Shown piece by piece: positions 20,701-32,319 of a stretch of DNA of 64,000 nucleotides. A model generated the notes under the pieces. That model saw only the letters and a list, made by a program, of their open reading frames with translations. It ran no database searches and was not told where the DNA came from. The position numbers and the translations under genes were made by a program. Origin of the DNA: Brachypterus glaber. Its lineage: Eukaryota > Arthropoda > Insecta > Coleoptera > Kateretidae. Numbering within the stretch: position 1 is the first letter of the stretch; each line of letters starts with the position of its first letter. The stretch spans positions 15,203,390 through 15,267,389 of the forward strand of contig OY294054.1 in the NCBI GenBank assembly GCA_958510825.1. Reading direction: 5' to 3'.

Positions 20701-22959
20701 TGGGGGAGATTTTTTATAATTAAAAGTTTTAATGGAAAATTAATGTTATTAGTAAAAACATCTATTATATGACAAAAAAAAATTATATATTTTTAATTTT
20801 GGCAATTAAAAGTGTTGTTATGCTAAAAAAATGTATGTGTGGAGCTCTAGCTCAAAAACAAAAAAGAGTAGAAAGCTTTTGTCTAAAGGAAATTGTAGGT
20901 AATTAGGTCCAAATTAACTGGTAAAATTTTTATTTTCATAACTTTAATAATAACGTCAAAAAACGCGTGATTTGTGTTAGGTGAAATCAACCTGTATAAC
21001 TCACATTTTAAAGTATTTTTTTTTTTGATTCTGGACAATTTTTTTTCTAATTTTAGGGGTAAATGTATAATACTTTTCTGCTTTGAAGCTGCGAGGAGTG
21101 TAATTATCCTCCAAAATCGAATCTGTCTGTTACTATGGTAACTTTTCTTCAGCGAACTTAATTAAATCGTGTGACATCACCGATTAATTTTTAACAGACA
21201 ACGAGTAAAAAAAAATTATGAAAAAATAAACCAGCTATCTCGAATGAGCGAGAATACTTTTTCATAAAAAAAGTTACCTCCAGAAACAATTTATTACATT
21301 TCGGGGAGAGGGGAGGGGTCATGGAATAAATTATAATATGTAACATTTTTTGTGTAATTTTATTTTACCTGGTGGTTTTTAATTTTTTCTCCTATTGGGA
21401 ATAGTAAAAGAGTTATGGAAAAACAATTTATTACCTTTTGCGGAGATTCAAACCATTCTGTTATGGGTCATTTTTCTCTCAATTTTTGTTTGTTTTGTGC
21501 CATATTTTCGTTAATTTTGGCAAAATTTAAAAAATAAATCGGCCATATTTATTCCGCCATTTTGAATTTTGAGTTTTTGGGTATTGGTCCCCTTATTAAT
21601 ATTACCAAAAGAAGCCCTTATGCAAAATTTCACCTAAATCGGACATTTTTCAAAACTATCCTTTTTAAATTTTTTCACTATTTTTTTCGAAATCAACGTT
21701 GCACAAAATAGCCCCATGCAAAAAAAATTACTTGTGTCACTTTTTTTCTGGGACGAACATCAAAAACCTCTAGATACCAATTTTTATAAAAATATTCAGA
21801 ACAAAATGATAAAGGGGTGTTCCCCATCCCCTGAGGGTGGGGTTGGAGTTTAATTTATTGTTGTTGTATTGTCACTGGAAATCCCTTACAGTATATAACC
21901 CATAATTGAACAGATTTTTATAGATGTAGAAAATTAAAAACAAAAATATTAAAAATAAATTCGTTCAGATTTAATAGTAACTTAAATATTTTTCTAAATT
22001 AAAAAATGACTTTAAAGGGTCAAATATTTTAGTGAATGCGGACATTAAAATATTATCAGAAAGCTGAAACTGTTTTAATCGGTAGTTAATGGTAATTTCC
22101 TTGTGTTCAATATTGCAAAACCTGTAAACTTCATAACTTTTGAAATTAAAATGTTTTAATCAAATTGGTAATCCAGTCGTCAGGTCAATAAAACCTGTAA
22201 ATAATTCAGAGGGTTTTGATTTTGGGTTTATTTTGTAGGGTATAGAGCCGCAATTAAAAAAAAAATTGTGACTCGATTTGGAACTGTCATTTTTTTGACG
22301 TATTTTCCACAAAAAAAAAACGGATTTTTCGAAATATCTTAAGATCTCAAATGCATCCTTGGACAAGAAACGTTTTATATGAAGATAAAGAGGACCAAAT
22401 TTGCAACATTTTTTCTATTCTAAAAGCGACAATTTTTATTCGTGTTACACGCGCGAAAAGTATAACTTTGTGGCCCTAGGGCCAAAAAGTTTTTTTCGCC
22501 CGCTAACTAAAGCTTGTTATTTTTAAGCTTTTTAAAAGAAGATTCTTTGCCCTTACTGTAATATTTTTAAAGGAATATGACCTTTTGGTCACTTTTCGTT
22601 TTGAACTAACTGTTCTTTTTGACCAGATACAGTTATAATAAAAATTTAATAAAAAATAAAAATTTCTTCTGTAACATAACCTCAAAATATATGTTAACTG
22701 ATTAATCTGTATTCATCCACTAAAATAAATTAAAAATACAAAATTTCAATTTTAAAATCAATTTTAATATTTATAATATTCATAGGACGGTTTCAGAAGT
22801 ATTATTATTTTCATAACAGACACATTTTAACAGAAATTAACCAAGCTATAGCTTTTTTAATTTGAAAATTAAATGTTTTAGGATTTTTTTTTCAAATTTG
22901 TATCCAAAGCTCTAAATAATGAAATTATAAAAAAAAACAAAGTCTATAAAATTCCATTT
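20701..22959. other. Intergenic, repeat-like, no gene seen
   Basis: Over 2 kb of AT-rich sequence with G-runs (for example GGGGAGAGGGGAGGGGTC near 21303) and many T-runs. No coding region is supported. Some wording resembles other dispersed repeats, but boundaries were not found. Confidence 0.4.
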
Positions 22960-23185
22960 TAATATAATATAGATATGAATTCGGTATAACAGAGTCCATA
23001 TTAAATTTAAAAATTACGTTTAATTCGCCCACGTTTCGGCTTTTCATCATCATCAGAAATTTAAGGAAAAAACAGGGAAATCTATAGATTTTTATTATGC
23101 ACTTGATATAATAAGAACCGTATTAAATTTTAAAATGGCTTTTGATTTACCAACGTTTTGGCACTTTTATTTTCTTTATCAGGCA
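22960..23185 (-). repeat. Two decayed CTGATGA...GAAAC element ends
   Basis: On the minus strand, CTGATGATGATGAAAAGCCG runs into AAACGTGGGCGAATT (23056-23022). A more decayed relative, CTGATAAAGAAAATAAAAGT then GCCAAAACGTTGG, lies at 23182-23149. These resemble the terminal CTGATGA-GAAA sequences of some retroelements, including Penelope-like elements that carry hammerhead motifs. The stems are too decayed to claim a ribozyme. Confidence 0.4.
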
Positions 23186-23560
23186 TATAGGGATAGTGTG
23201 AAGCACGTGTATTTTTTTGTAGTCGGGTTTTTTGATACCTTATCTTGTAAACTCGTTGTTTTATTTTAATTTCTTGTTTATTTCAAAAATATGCCTTAAC
23301 GGTTACACCGTAACAAAAGGTGATATTTTTTATTATTTATATTATTTTGCTCTTAAACTACGTGCCATAATATCTGAGCATAATTAAGGAGCTTTTGTAC
23401 AAAAAATAAATCATTTATTTTTTTCGTATCGATAAACAATTGTGGCGAGACTATACAAAATTAAAACAAGCTGTGAAGATATATGATGCTTGGCATTCTA
23501 TAGTATACTCCTCGCAGTTGCAAGTAATTTTTTCCTGGTAAAGTTTTAAGTTAAACTTAA

Positions 23561-23923
23561 TGGAGCTCTCTACAACTAGAATTATGAAACAAAAGACGTC
23601 TACCCTATCTCTATCTTATTTGTGCTACACTTTTCAGCCAACCAAATAAATACTGTATTTGTTTTTCATACAACAAATACAGTATTTATTTGGTTGGCCG
23701 GAAAGTGTAGCAGTGAGCGGCACGAACGAACATAGCTAATGTGAATCTGTAGAATAAGGTAATTCTACTAAAATTTAGATGGCGCCAGTAATTTCTTTAA
23801 TAAAAATAAATAGTTACACTTTTCGCCCGGCCAAGTAAATATTGTATTTGTTCAACAAAGAACAAATACAGAATTTTTGGGTAGAACTTTTGTCCCTGTC
23901 TAAACTAACGGGATAAATCGCCA
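23561..23923. mobile_element. 363-bp hairpin element in a TTAA site, copy 1
   Basis: TTAA lies on both sides (23557-23560 and 23924-23927). The surrounding repeat continues across the site and is uninterrupted at 20046-20486, which supports an insertion. The core is an 88-nt hairpin at 23624-23711 with about 40-nt arms (CCAACCAAATAAATACTGTA pairs with its complement). A second, weaker hairpin (ACAAATACAG type) lies near 23830-23875. A related copy in reverse orientation is at 55345-55755. The terminal repeat is very short (TGG...CCA). Confidence 0.7.
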
Positions 23924-23927
23924 TTAA

Positions 23928-26097
23928 GATGTATTAGGATATTTCTAACTTTTAAAAGGCGCCCCCTATAACTTTTTTATTGGCGGGAAGATTTTTTAAA
24001 TTTAGTACTAGTGGTCCTTTTAATAAAACTAATGTTTTCTGACAAAATTACGTTTATCGCACTTTTTTAGAAGTTACGCCCACGAACTTTTTTGTTTTTG
24101 GGTCGGATCAGGGTCGTTTCAGGGATTCAGACAAAAGTTGTATAGTTCACAAAAAGCTCGACAAAAAGTGAGGACCTTTTTTTTTCATTAACTTTTTTGT
24201 TGAGGAAAAAGTTGTAATTCTTGACCTTCTCCCCACAAAATCTTCTTCGCTGCGGCCCTGAGTGGAATTTTTTGCTACGATAGATTTTTTACTAAAAGTA
24301 ATTAAAAAAATGTTTGTTTTGATGTCCTCTACCACCTCTTAAAGTTTTTCGGTATGTTTTTGGGACGCCCTGTATACTATAATCGACTGTTATAGAAAAA
24401 TTTGTTTCGAGTAAAAAAGTTTATATCAACGTATGCCTAACAGTGCCCAGTTTCTGAGTTATGGGCATTTTCCCGATAAAGTGCATAACCAGTCCGGCCC
24501 TGAAAATATCTCAAATAAACAGTAATTATGTAAATTGGAATTGGTTTTACATTATTTTTTTTACATAGAAAAATATTTTGTATTATGAAAAAAATATTAT
24601 TGAGTTGTAAAACTTGGAGTTCCTAAATATATAATTAATCATTATAATATTAGATTACGAGACAAAATATTGTTGTTTTGATAGAATTTTAATGTACCCA
24701 TATTATTTACAAACATAAATATCGTTACCTAAGAAACCCAAAATTCAGTCAATTTTTACGAGTTATCGATAAAAAGATATGGTTTTCCCCCTTTTGCCCT
24801 ACTCTCATGCATGTATTATTACCATTCATCGGCGAATTTCCAGTGCTCGCATAGGCGCCGCGTCGATTCTAGCGTTGACGCGAGGTTTTAAATATTTACA
24901 TTTTTATTTTCTTCGAAAACACAGATATATATACATATTTATAGTTAATATATATAGTCAATATTGTTGTGTGTAACAAATTAGTCGTCAAATGTTTCGA
25001 TTTAGTGACCTTTATAAAAATTTCCCTCATAATTCGGCAAAATTATTCCGTAAGCCTATGTTTCTGTGTTTATTTTCAACGTTGATGAGTCATAACTGAG
25101 TTTATTCCGATTACTGATTATTACACTGTGCTAGTCATAAAATCCGACTGACTAGAGACTGAGACTGAGACTAACAACATCAGGAGCCCTGAGTTCAATT
25201 GTAACGGCGGTTTTATTCCATCAAAAAATTATTAGTTTTCCAGTTGTTTTCGAAAAACCGAAAAATGTTTGCAAATTTTAAACTTTTGCAAATTTTCAAC
25301 GCTCTGTAACTTTTTTTTTGATTTTTTAAACAAAAAAGTGATTTACATAAATTGAAGAGAATTCAATAACGAAAAAATATCATGTTTATTTTTTGTTGAG
25401 CTACTAGCCAAAGCCGAGTTACAGACCAAAAACAAAACAAATGCGTTTTTGCACATAACTGTGCAAAAAAAAATCGCACAGGGGTGCAAATTTGGATTTA
25501 AGCTTTCCAAACGAACCCGTTTTGATTAAAAAAAAAACAGAGAGTGTGCATATCACCGCAAGGTGGAAGCCCTTTCACACTACCGTTCGACTGAACTAAT
25601 TATATTATTTAATTTTTCGCCCTAGAATCGTGAAATTTCACCTACAAATCAATTTTTCTCAGAAACGGTTAAACCTACAGTATTACAACAAGAGTATTTG
25701 ACCTGAGGAATCATATTCCAAAAAGAAAATCACAAAAAAGTCACACAGAAAAAGGTTTGGGACAAAAAACTGATAAGACCCCCCGATTTCGCACACCCCT
25801 GGTTAAAATAAGTACATGAAAATAACATAAGAAGATGGGCCTTATTAAGGTTAGTCTACATGCCAAACCTCGTTGCTATATCTAAAAGTGTTTCTGAGTT
25901 ATTAAATAAAAACCAAATTTTTTAGCCACTTTCAAAGGGGCCTAGTTCCCTTACGAAGCATTTCTGTACATATATTTATAGGAACTTTTTTTCATATTTT
26001 TTTTGTAGAATCACCCCTTAAAATGAATGACCCTATTTCTGAATAACCCTCTATATGGTACGTTTTTACTAGTGTAGGACCATTCCCAATTGAATAA
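23928..26097. other. Intergenic, repeat debris, no gene seen
   Basis: Begins with the right part of the repeat split by the TTAA insertion. ACGCCCTGTATACTAT near 24365 is a common mobile-element edge. A block at 25180 relates to 11840. 25915-26070 is a reverse, partial family W copy (GGAACTTTTTTTCATATTTT). No coding region is supported. Confidence 0.45.
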
Positions 26098-26548
26098 TTA
26101 GAGAATATCCTTAGATCATCTGCGATATTTGGGATAATCTGTCGATATCAGGAAAATATTATACTTGTATGCCTGTGTTATTTTTTTAATAAATTAGGGG
26201 TTATTAAACTAGTATATCATAGTTTTTAATTAGATAAAATTAAATAATCAATGACCCAAAAAGTTTTTTTAATTAGTATAGGACCATGTTTTAGATTATA
26301 CGAAAACTAGTTGGGACTTAAATATATTTTTATTTTATTCATATCCTATACAAACCTGTTTTTCAAAATAGTTAAAAAAAAACAAAAATAATAAATTTAA
26401 TCAAAAACTAGATGAAACGTTGCAAACACCTTGTCAAAACATCGGCACTATTGGGGAAACTAATATTAGGCTATTATTGTTTGACACACGTTTCTAAAGC
26501 TACCGAAGGAATGCTGCAATTTTTTTTATTTATATTATTTGAAATTAG
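26098..26548 (+). repeat. Large direct duplication, unit 1 (451 bp)
   Basis: Begins TTAGAGAATATCCTTAGATC and ends ATATTATTTGAAATTAG. The copy at 26994-27445 matches almost base for base, including CAATGACCCAAAAAGTTTTT and ACATCGGCACTAT. The two units flank a palindromic element. Confidence 0.85.
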
Positions 26549-26589
26549 TTTAAAACTATAATTTACATTTTTGCAACATGAAATGGATT

Positions 26590-26957
26590 ACACAGGACAA
26601 AAAAAAAGTTAGTTTGTTATAAACCAAACTATATTTTTTCTACGTATTTTTGGACTTTTTGGACTGAAAACGAATATGGAAATAAAAAAAATTCTTGACC
26701 CTTAAAATCTTGAGATATTGGCTTTTTTCGTATGCATTCAAGGTCAAAACAAAAATCCTCAAAAAAGTTATCACAGTTTTCTAGAATCTTGCCGATTTTT
26801 TTTTGGCCTTGACTGTATGCAAAAAAAATACCCAATGTGCTTAAGATTTTGAGGGTCAAGATTTTTTTTCATGGCCATATTCGTTTTCAGGTTTCAGGTA
26901 GAAAAAATATAGTTTGGTTTATAAAAAACTAACTTTATTTTTTTTGTGGTCCTGTGT
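26590..26957. mobile_element. Palindromic element between the duplicated units
   Basis: ACACAGGACAAAAAAAAAGT at the left pairs with the complement ending CCTGTGT at 26957. The arms share AAACCAAACTATATTTTTTC and GAAAACGAATATGG. Its interior repeats a CTTGAC...GTCAAG theme, so it folds along its whole length. No coding function is seen. The minus-strand open frame at 26629-26859 is a by-product. Confidence 0.65.
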
Positions 26958-26993
26958 TATTTATCAAGAATTGTTTTTTATTAAGAATTTTGA

Positions 26994-27445
26994 TTAGAGA
27001 ATATTCTTAGATCATCTGTGATATTTAAGATAATCTGTCGATATCAGGAAAATATTATACTTGTATGCCTGTGTTATTTTTTTTAATAAATTAGGGGTTA
27101 TTAAACTAGTATATCATAGTTTTTTATTTGATAAAATTAAATAATCAATGACCCAAAAAGTTTTTTTAATTAGTATAGGACCATGTTTTAGATTATACGA
27201 AAACTAGTTGGGACTTAAATATATTTTTATTTTATTCATATCCTATACAAACCTGTTTTTCGAAATAGTTAAAAAAAAACAAAAATAATAACTTTAATCA
27301 AAAACTAGATGAAACGTTGCAAACACCTTATCAAAACATCGGCACTATTGTGGAAACTAATATTATGCTATTATTGTTTGACACACGGTTCTAAAGCTAC
27401 CGAAAGAATGATGCAATTTTTTTTATTTATATTATTTAAAATTAG
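26994..27445 (+). repeat. Large direct duplication, unit 2 (452 bp)
   Basis: Second copy of the 26098-26548 unit, with a handful of substitutions. Next to the first it gives a unit-palindrome-unit arrangement. The spacing and the sequence between suggest a duplication with an insertion, or unequal exchange. The units are not recognisable LTRs, as no TG...CA ends or primer-binding site were seen. Confidence 0.85.
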
Positions 27446-27609
27446 CTTTTATAATATTTAAAAGTATAGTCAGTATTCCAGGGTATATTTAATTTTATTT
27501 AATAGGATCTTTTTTTGAAAAAATAAATTTCGGAAAAAAAACTTTCAATTTTCTTTTTGCAAAAAAAAAAAACAAAAAAATATTTTTTTTTAATTATAGT
27601 TTTTTTATT

Positions 27610-27945
27610 TTTTAAAAAAGTTTAACTCCCCATAACTTTTTTAACTTTAACTTATAAAAACAATAGGGATCTTCTCCTCGTAGAACTTTATTTTCCTAAA
27701 AATTTAAAGTCGGTCGGATTATTCTTTCTTCGTGTTCCCAAAAATCGTGACATCGGACGAACGGACGGACGGAAAGACGGACGGACGGATGGCCGGACGG
27801 ACAGACGGACATTAAAAAAAATCTTATTTTTTCATGAAACAAATTTATATCCAACATGTTTTTGTCTAAGACGATTCTTGAAATTTTTTTAAAATTCGAA
27901 ACTACCTTATAATACTATTCTAGCGCAGGCGCTGTGAATAGTATG
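27610..27945 (+). repeat. GACGGAC-bearing dispersed family, copy 1
   Basis: Blocks in order: AAGTCGGTCGGATTATTCTT, CGTGACATCGGACGAACGG, an (ACGG)n tract at about 27753-27810, TTATTTTTTCATGAAACAAA, TTTTTGTCTAAGACGATTC, AAATTCGAAACTACC, and the dyad TTCTAGCGCAGGCGCTG. Copies at 30445-30740 and 43555-43850 share this order. It is noncoding and its class is unknown. Confidence 0.75.
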
Positions 27946-28299
27946 ATAACTATTTTCAAAAAAACAAATGTTTAAAGACCTATTTACATAGAACGTCACA
28001 ACTTATTAAGGACAGTGAAAGTTTATTAGTATATTTTAAATTAATTATTATTATTTAACGAAGTATTACATCTACCTTATGATTAACTGTAGAAATATTT
28101 TTGGTATTTTATTTGGATTACCCATGATACCAAATGGTCCAGGTGCCCGGTAATTTTACACTTTATTTGATACTTTTTAAAAAATTTGCGCGCCATATAT
28201 TTTTTATTTTGGATTGTTACGCCCATGTTATTGGTATAGGAAAATAGCGTTACAGGGGGGGGGGTCCAAAATGATCAAAATTTACGTAATACTTGAACG
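27946..28299. other. Intergenic, no gene seen
   Basis: AT-rich sequence with no bounded feature recognised. Confidence 0.4.
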
Positions 28300-28442
28300 T
28301 TCCCTAACAGTTAGTGGTTATTGTTATTGTTATAGATTAGGCCTGAATATACCTACTATTTGTTTACGAACAAACCGAGATGTTGGCTATACTTTATATT
28401 AACGGTATGCGTAGTCTAGAGAGAAGAGTTATTAGTTCGTTG
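28300..28442 (+). mobile_element. Right-end fragment of a hAT-like MITE
   Basis: Matches the right portion of the complete element at 57508-57761, sharing GGCCTGAATATACCTACTAT, ACCGAGATGTTGGC and the terminal GAAGAGTTATTAGTTCGTTG. The left end is absent here. Confidence 0.75.
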
Positions 28443-28964
28443 GGATTTTCCCAACTCGAGCGTAGTGGGGGGAGGTTGGCGCCCCCTACCCCCCATGGGT
28501 GCACCCCTGGCCTGTGTTATGAACCTCAAACGAAAAACCAATGATTTAAGGCTTCCTAGCATTGTTAAAACTGGAAAAGCAAAATAGGAAATGCTAAATG
28601 TAAAAAATAGACATAACATGTTTAATTATTGTTATAATTAAATATTTATTTAATATTTATTAAATGTAAATGAGCTTTAGCACCAAGATACTTTATGTTT
28701 TTAATAGAACACGTTAGATAATACTATTATTATTACTATTAATAAAGTGTACCACTGTATTAGGAAACATTTTTCATTCATATTTTAAATAATTTAAATG
28801 GCTTTAAAAAAATCAAAATTGTACTTTGCCCCCTCAAGGATTAAGGATTAATGTGTATGAATATTATTATAGGTTACCTATATATTTTGTATAGTTTATT
28901 AATAAAAATACTAAAAGATTTCAACAACGGCGACTAAATGATTATTCTCGATTATAAAGTACTA
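28443..28964. other. Intergenic with a C-rich repeat edge
   Basis: GGCGCCCCCTACCCCCCATG near 28480 resembles the 31320 edge and is probably part of a dispersed element. The rest is AT-rich with no gene. Confidence 0.4.
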
Positions 28965-29776
28965 GTCCAGTCAAATGATAAATTTAAATTGCAATAAATG
29001 TACACGGGCTGATATTTTAAAGAGTAGTAGTGGATGGTAACAGCACACTCCTGTGTGTGTCCGCTATTTTGAATTTTAGGCGTGAGTTGCTTAATATGCA
29101 TCTTACGATAAAAATGCATATAACCAATTTTGTTAAGGAGGAAATTTCCAACAATTTTTGTATGGATCATTTTTTAATATATTAATAACAATCGAGTTAA
29201 TTTAAAATAGCGATGTTGGCGGTGAAACTGTTTTTTTCCATTTTAAAGCCAAATTATTCATCGGACGATAAAAGTGGTTATAAGCAAACTTGTAGCTCTT
29301 GAAATTCTCTATAAGTTTCATATATTATAAATTTTCATAGGTACTTTTGTACGGTTACAGAGGGCGCAACTCGACTTTCAGCGTCCACTGTAACCGTAGC
29401 AAAATACTTATGAAAATGCATAATGTACAAAACTTCTAGAGAATTTCAAGAGCTACAAGTTTGTTCATAAATACTTTTATCCTCCGATGAATAATTTGGT
29501 TGAAAAATCGATATTAAAAAAATTATCCATACAAAAATTGTTGGAAATTTTCTCCTTAACAAAATTGGTTATATGAATTTTTATCGTAAGATGCATATTT
29601 ACCGAGATAACCGCACTCACCCCTAAAATTCAAGATAGCGGACACGCCTTACGCAAATCACCCGGTGAAAAACTAACAGGAGTTTTTTTGTTACTATCCA
29701 CTACTACCCTTTAAAATATCAGCCCGTGTAAATTTATTGCAATTTAACATAGGAATTTCTCGTAATTTGACTGGAC
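28965..29776. mobile_element. 812-bp palindromic TIR element, TSD TA
   Basis: GTCCAGTCAAATGATAAATT at the left end pairs with the right end finishing TTTGACTGGAC at 29776. TA flanks both sides. The arms match through ACGGGCTGATATTTTAAAG, AACAATTTTTGTATGGAT and CTCTTGAAATTCTCTA to a small loop near 29365-29385, so almost the whole element is one imperfect hairpin. No transposase is present. A TA duplication suggests Tc1/mariner-type mobilisation. Confidence 0.85.
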
Positions 29777-29948
29777 TATTCCTAACTGAACAAAATAATA
29801 TTATTATATTTTTTAAAGATATTTATAAATAGCAAAATGTGTTTATTAAATAATCGCAAGGTAAAGATATAATATATTTTCTTTAAAAAACGAATGTTAC
29901 CATAACAAATCAAGTTAAATATATCTTCTATGATTGATATGTTTTTAA

Positions 29949-30222
29949 GGGGTCTTTTTACCTTAGAAATTATAAAAGTAATTTATTATATACAAGAAAA
30001 AAGATATCATTGTGAAATTTTGTAGGTATGTTTATTTATATTCAAAGAATACAAAAAAAAATCTTTAGATTCTTAAAGTGCTATTTTCTGGTCATAATTT
30101 TTTTTTTGAAAAAAAAAATACAAAAAAAATACCTACAAAATTTCACAATGATATATTTTTTCTTTCTATATAATATTTTTTTTTAAAGATTATTTTTATA
30201 ATTTCCAAGGTAGAAAGAGCCC
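29949..30222. mobile_element. 274-bp MITE, TIR GGGGTCTTTTTACCTT, TSD TTAA
   Basis: The ends GGGGTCTTTTTACCTTAGAA and the complement ending GAGCCC are flanked by TTAA (29945-29948, 30223-30226). The arms include AAAGATATCATTGTGAAATT. It is a shorter relative of 7093-7720 and lacks that element's central 298-bp palindrome. Confidence 0.8.
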
Positions 30223-30444
30223 TTAAATTAATAAAAAAAATCAGGTTTTCTGACCTAATAACTTAGTTTAAGATAAAAACATGGAATAATAAAAAATAAG
30301 GTTCGCTTTTCAGCTTAAAAAATGACATTTCGACGAGAATATTTTGATATTTTCAACTTTTTTAATTAATCCTTATCATAAAAGCAATTTTTCCTAAAAA
30401 AGTTACGTTAATCGGAATTTTCTTTCAGCTTTTTTCGATTTTTT

Positions 30445-30740
30445 AAAAAGTTTAACCCCGCATAACTTTTTTATTTTTGGGGGGGATTACTTTCAAAACT
30501 AATAATGATATTCCCTTCACAGAACTTTATTTTTCATGAAAATTTTAAGTCGATCGGATTATTCGTTCTTGAGTTATCGTGGCTACAGAAAACGTGACAT
30601 CCGACGGACAGAAAGACGGACAGGCGGACAAAAAAAAGAAAATTTCTTATTTTTCATGAAAAAAATTTGTAGACAGGAATTTTTTGTCTAGGACGATTTT
30701 TTTAATTTTTGTAAAATTCGAAACTACCGTATCCTAGGAT
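30445..30740 (+). repeat. GACGGAC-bearing dispersed family, copy 2
   Basis: Same block order as 27610-27945: AAGTCGATCGGATTATTCGT, GTGACATCCGACGGACAG, TTCTTATTTTTCATGAAAAA, TTTTTGTCTAGGACGAT and AAATTCGAAACTACC. The terminal CTAGC dyad is not clear in this copy. Confidence 0.75.
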
Positions 30741-31324
30741 TAACATGTTTCCTCTCTCAAGAAACCGCCGGTCACGACCTCAAAATATTTTTTTACAAAT
30801 CTGAAAAAAATTGAGGGTGGGTTTTTGACCTAAATGAACATTTATAGGGGATGGGACCCTAAAAAATCCATTTTTTAATTTTGACTGGGCACCCTAATGT
30901 ATATTTTATCCGTGACCACTGAAAAAACGATGTGTAAAAGTTTACATTTGATAGTAAATAAATTTACGTTTTATATACCGGATTTTTTTATAAAATTACA
31001 TAGCCCATACCGTTAAATTCGTTCTGGAATAAAAAATGTAGGTATTTTCTTGCATTATACGTAAAATACACAATTATTACATATCGAAAAGTACCTTTTA
31101 TTAGTGTAGGATCTTCTTTCCTATAAAACACATGGATGACACAGATTATTCTGTTAAATCCGCAAAAAATATATTTAATTGTTTTTAAATAAATTAAATA
31201 ACACATACGTTTTCAAATTCAAGAGAATAAGTATTACATGGGAATAGAAAAAAAGTAAAAGTTACATAACATTATAATACTCTTCATTGAAAAGTATGAT
31301 AATAAACAGTCACAGGCAGGGGTG
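30741..31324. other. Intergenic, no gene seen
   Basis: AT-rich, with a few small minus-strand open frames lacking any recognisable protein. Confidence 0.4.
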
Positions 31325-31670
31325 CTCCCATGGGGGATAGGGGGCGGGGGTACCAAAAAAAAATACGAACGAAAGAAAAATTTAACCCCCCTTTTAACCC
31401 CCTTCCCCCTAAACGATTTTGCTCAAATACGAACTTGTCCAAGATAATATAAAAAAACATCTGCAAACCATATTTAAAGTCGCTAGCTCAAAGCATTCTT
31501 AAGTTATGGTGGATAAAGAGAGACAGACCGACCGACAGACATTTTTTTTGCTTATATTGATTTTTTTCGACGTTTCAGGAAAAAATAAGATGATTTAAGT
31601 AAAAAAAAAAATTATATCACAATACTTTCTTTTATAAGAAAATAAAAAAATATGTCTGTTAACGAAGAGC
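31325..31670 (-). repeat. Dispersed repeat with CTGT tract, copy 2
   Basis: Reverse-orientation counterpart of 12360-12690. It has the C-rich segment AACCCCCTTCCCCCTAAACG, ATACGAACTTGTCCAAGATA, TCGCTAGCTCAAAGCATTC and TTAAGTTATGG, then GACAGACCGACCGACAGAC and TCGACGTTTCAGGAAAAAAT. Confidence 0.65.
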
Positions 31671-32017
31671 AAACTTTAAAGTGCAAAGCATTACATATCT
31701 TCACGGCTTGTTCCATTTTATTTTCCTATTAAAAATCATTTGATATTTCGTAAGATATATTGAATTTTAATCCAAAAGTTGCAATTCCGTGTAAACTAAT
31801 AGGAAAATTAACTTGAAACTAGAAAGAAATTCGATGCTACTTTTTTTTCCTTGAATTTGAAATTATTTCTAGGAAGAGAGAATTATGTTATTACTATGCA
31901 GACAAAATATCTTGATTTACATTTTTGTTTGTTAATTAAATTACTTGATATAAAAGCTACACTGTAGATAAAAAAAAATCTAGACGTTCTTCCCAATACC
32001 CTCTTTTTTATATGCCC
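31671..32017. other. Intergenic, no gene seen
   Basis: Contains ATATCTTCACGGCTTGTTCC near 31700, shared in reverse with 42710, so probably repeat debris. No gene was seen. Confidence 0.4.
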
Positions 32018-32159
32018 TGCACAGAAAAGATTACTAAAAACAAGTACTTAATATTCAGATAAAGTGGTTCAAAAATTTTTATATCCGCCACCATGTTAAG
32101 TACTTTTAAGTATCATATGTTTTGCTTCATTGAAGTCGTATAAGTATCTTATAGTCGGA
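32018..32159. mobile_element. Family A fragment, unoccupied site
   Basis: TGCACAGAAAAGATTACTAA followed by AACAAGTACTTAATATTCAG and ATATCCGCCACCATGTTAAG matches the left part of family A elements. It carries an uninterrupted CAAGTACTTA, where the related copy at 38571 holds a MITE. Confidence 0.6.
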
Positions 32160-32290
32160 AAGCTGGTGACCATTTTTATTTAATTATTTTCTCCCTGTTG
32201 TATTTTATATATCTTACATTCAAATTAGGTTATTTTCAAATTTACAGGTTCCGGATCCTGTTTCTTTGGGTGCTAGAAGCTCCAAAAGCT
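32160..32290 (+). repeat. YIQI family, copy 1
   Basis: AGCTGGTGACCATTTTTATT, TGTATTTTATATAT, then a short frame reading YIQIRLFSNLQV and SLGARSS. Copies lie at 42290-42450 (reverse) and 62080-62165. The peptide-level conservation suggests a decayed mobile-element reading frame, but no family is recognised. Confidence 0.5.
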
Positions 32291-32319
32291 GTGACAATGA
32301 GCTACCAATAAATCAATTT

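Noticed and set aside
26098..27445. An LTR retrotransposon with 451-bp LTRs
   Set aside because: No TG...CA ends, primer-binding site, polypurine tract or coding remnant. The middle is a palindrome.
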